6,396 bases of DNA from an uncultured Eubacteriales bacterium (GTDB lineage Bacteria > Bacillota > Clostridia > Oscillospirales > Acutalibacteraceae). Made by a program: the position numbers and the translations under genes. The notes beneath the pieces are model-generated. The model saw nothing but the letters and a program-made list of their open reading frames with translations. It had not been told where the DNA came from and searched no databases. The stretch spans positions 1 to 6,396 of the forward strand of contig ONRO01000212.1 of the NCBI GenBank assembly GCA_900320235.1. The letters run 5' to 3'. Below, piece by piece: positions 5,169 through 6,396 of this stretch (position 1 is the first letter of the stretch; each line of letters opens with the position of its first letter).

Positions 5169-5995
5169 TCGCCAAGCTCCTCCTTTATGATCCTGCTTTT
5201 GGCAAGAAGTGCCTCAAGCTCACTTCGGTCGCCTTTTTCTATTGCGTCCTTTATTCTGATCAGATTTTCTGTCATTATATCTATTTCATCAATAAGCGGC
5301 TTTTTGTTTTCGATAAAAAGCTCAGCCCAGAGTTTTTCATTGATATGTGCAACTCTTGAAACGTCGCGATAGCTGCCGGCAGAAAAGCCCTTGTGTTTCT
5401 TGCATACGGGGCTCATTACATATGCACAAGCGATGACATGAGGGAGCTGAGATGTAAAAGCGATCATCCGGTCGTGTTCTTCCGGAGTTGAAAAAACAAT
5501 ACGTCCGAATCCGATTTTTTCTGCAAGCGTGGCAACGGTTTCAACAGATTCTGTTTCAGCATCGCCGGGTATGATAATACAGCTTGCGCCGCAGAAAAGA
5601 TCAGCGTCAGAGGCAGCGAAACCGTTTTGTTCTTTTCCCGCCATCGGATGGACACCGACAAATTGAAAGCCGTATTTTTTAGCGAGACCGGTCAGAGCCG
5701 GGCAGATTTCTGTTTTTATTCCGGCTGAGTCAATAACGATGCAGCCCTCAGGAATAAGGGAAGCGTGTTTTTCAACAAAGTTCACGGCAGCTTCCGGAAA
5801 TGTTCCGAGAATTATCATATCAGCATTACTGATGGAAGTTTCATTTCCGATCTCGTCGATTGCGCCGCAGCTGAGTGCCTCTTCAAGAGGACCGGGGCTG
5901 CGGTTTATACCGATAATATAATGGTCCGTATACTTTTTCAAAGCTCTGGCAAATGATCCGCCGATGATCCCAAGTCCGGAGATAACAATATTCAT
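5165..5995 (-). CDS. tyrA: prephenate/arogenate dehydrogenase, short form without ACT domain
   Basis: TyrA oxidatively decarboxylates prephenate to 4-hydroxyphenylpyruvate, or arogenate to tyrosine. The Rossmann fold starts at once with GLGIIGGS (7-14). HPMAG at 116-120 carries the catalytic-type His116. PEEHD (171-175), TSQLPH (181-186) and SYRDVSR (208-214) complete the usual active-site set. The C-terminal helices (about 219-276) form the dimerisation part. At 276 residues it lacks the C-terminal ACT domain of Bacillus-type enzymes of about 370 residues, so classical tyrosine feedback is not expected. The second strand ends in GINRS rather than the GYD type typical of NAD users; this resembles the NADP-type cyanobacterial arogenate dehydrogenase, so cofactor and substrate are open. 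AGGAGG lies 9 bases before the ATG. It is the first gene of the tyrA-aroB operon. Confidence 0.93.
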   Translation of the reverse strand: MNIVISGLGIIGGSFARALKKYTDHYIIGINRSPGPLEEALSCGAIDEIGNETSISNADMIILGTFPEAAVNFVEKHASLIPEGCIVIDSAGIKTEICPALTGLAKKYGFQFVGVHPMAGKEQNGFAASDADLFCGASCIIIPGDAETESVETVATLAEKIGFGRIVFSTPEEHDRMIAFTSQLPHVIACAYVMSPVCKKHKGFSAGSYRDVSRVAHINEKLWAELFIENKKPLIDEIDIMTENLIRIKDAIEKGDRSELEALLAKSRIIKEELGE

Positions 5996-6004
5996 GGGCA
6001 GATA

Positions 6005-6010
6005 CCTCCT
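6005..6010 (-). promoter_or_regulatory. ribosome binding site of tyrA
   Basis: AGGAGG on the minus strand lies 9 bases before the tyrA ATG, and the Rossmann motif begins right after that ATG, so the start is secure. The site directly follows one copy of the leader repeat. Confidence 0.8.
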
Positions 6011-6011
6011 T

Positions 6012-6055
6012 AAAATGATTAATTACAGCTTTATCCGGCAGTAAAAATGATTAAT
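6012..6055 (-). repeat. direct repeat pair in the tyrA-aroB leader
   Basis: ATTAATCATTTT (minus strand) occurs twice, at 6055-6044 and 6023-6012. The starts are 32 bases apart, close to three turns of the helix. Both copies lie between the predicted transcription start and the ribosome site, and the second abuts AGGAGG. They may be operator sites or RNA elements; no known tyrosine-regulator consensus is matched. Confidence 0.5.
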
Positions 6056-6070
6056 CTGAATTATAAAACA

Positions 6071-6079
6071 ATTATATCA
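6071..6079 (-). promoter_or_regulatory. extended -10 promoter of the tyrA-aroB operon
   Basis: The minus strand reads TGATATAAT, the same extended -10 as in the tRNA promoter. The -35 region is poor (TTTTTA at 17 bases; TTGTTT only at 20), which fits an extended -10 promoter. Transcription would start near 6064 and give a leader of about 69 nt that contains the repeat pair. Confidence 0.5.
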
Positions 6080-6396
6080 TAAATTATAGGAAATAAAAAC
6101 AATATTAATAAATTTTATTAAGCGGATGTGTATATTTTCAGGTCGAATGAGAGATGCGTGGTAAACAAGTGACGGAGAAATAATTTTTTATTTCAGTTTA
6201 GCATAAAGTCAGAGAAATAGTGAGGTGAAAGATAAAAAGCTGTTTCGGTTTCACTCCTGGACACTAAGAATGATAATGTATGAATTAAATTGAAAATGAT
6301 AATATATACATTCAGAAGGAATAAAATGTGGTATAAAAAATACAAGAAAGCATGTATATATTAAAATAAAATAATCTGATAAAAAAGTATAATTAT
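6080..6396. other. AT-rich intergenic stretch without a convincing gene
   Basis: No frame of useful length is open on either strand. Contents that can be named are a near-repeat ATGATAAT(G/A)TAT at 6270-6281 and 6296-6307, a GTGAAA/TTTCAC pair at 6225-6230 and 6249-6254, and a 12-codon frame at 6326-6364 with AGAAGGA 5 bases upstream. TATAAT at 6388-6393 lacks a -35 box. The stretch may hold the regulatory region of a gene beyond the right edge; I see no firm RNA gene. Confidence 0.5.

Noticed and set aside
5115..5372. Plus-strand frame of 85 codons across the tyrA-aroB junction
   Set aside because: Its Ser/Phe/Ile-rich composition is what the reverse complement of these genes gives, and no ribosome site precedes it.
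6080..6396. CRISPR array or transposon end in the AT-rich right part
   Set aside because: Only two-copy imperfect short repeats are present, with no regular spacers, no terminal inverted repeats and no transposase fragment.

Overview
The window looks like chromosomal DNA of a Ruminococcus-like clostridial Firmicute. The grounds are AT-rich intergenic DNA with strong AGGAGG-type ribosome sites, sigma-A promoters of extended -10 type, two lipoproteins with short lipoboxes, a Gram-positive DD-carboxypeptidase, and a secreted-repeat style (AGGKxPYxY...) that I associate with ruminococcal surface proteins. The genus is an inference; the phylum is better supported. I see no mobile element, CRISPR array, phage gene or rRNA, and nothing that amounts to a new multi-gene system.

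Layout. Bases 1-179 hold the possible tail of an upstream gene and the likely promoter of the first lipoprotein. Bases 180-1331 (+) encode a 383-residue lipoprotein built of two diverged copies of a domain I do not recognise, followed by a hairpin terminator. Bases 1332-1661 are a gene-free stretch with that terminator, a good promoter and a structured leader of about 137 nt. Bases 1662-2999 (+) encode a membrane-anchored D-alanyl-D-alanine carboxypeptidase (peptidase S11), also followed by a terminator. A stand-alone tRNA-Val(UAC) with encoded CCA lies at 3164-3239, with its own promoter and terminator. A small lipoprotein with two tandem Ig-like repeats follows at 3359-4039 (+). A hairpin at 4044-4085 separates it from a convergent two-gene operon on the minus strand: tyrA (5995-5165) then aroB (5168-4116), overlapping by ATGA. 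Bases 5996-6396 hold the operon promoter and leader, with a 12-bp direct repeat, and then a very AT-rich stretch with no convincing gene.

How the genes relate. The plus-strand genes each appear to be their own transcription unit. Three encode proteins that work at the cell envelope: two lipoproteins outside the membrane and a carboxypeptidase that trims peptidoglycan stem peptides. The minus-strand operon joins the second step of the shikimate pathway (AroB) to the tyrosine branch (TyrA). TyrA is the short form without an ACT domain, so feedback by tyrosine at that protein is not expected by the usual route. The points most worth checking are the carboxypeptidase leader, which has mutually exclusive helices, one of which covers the ribosome site; the repeat pair in the tyrA-aroB leader; and the duplicated unknown domain of the first lipoprotein.
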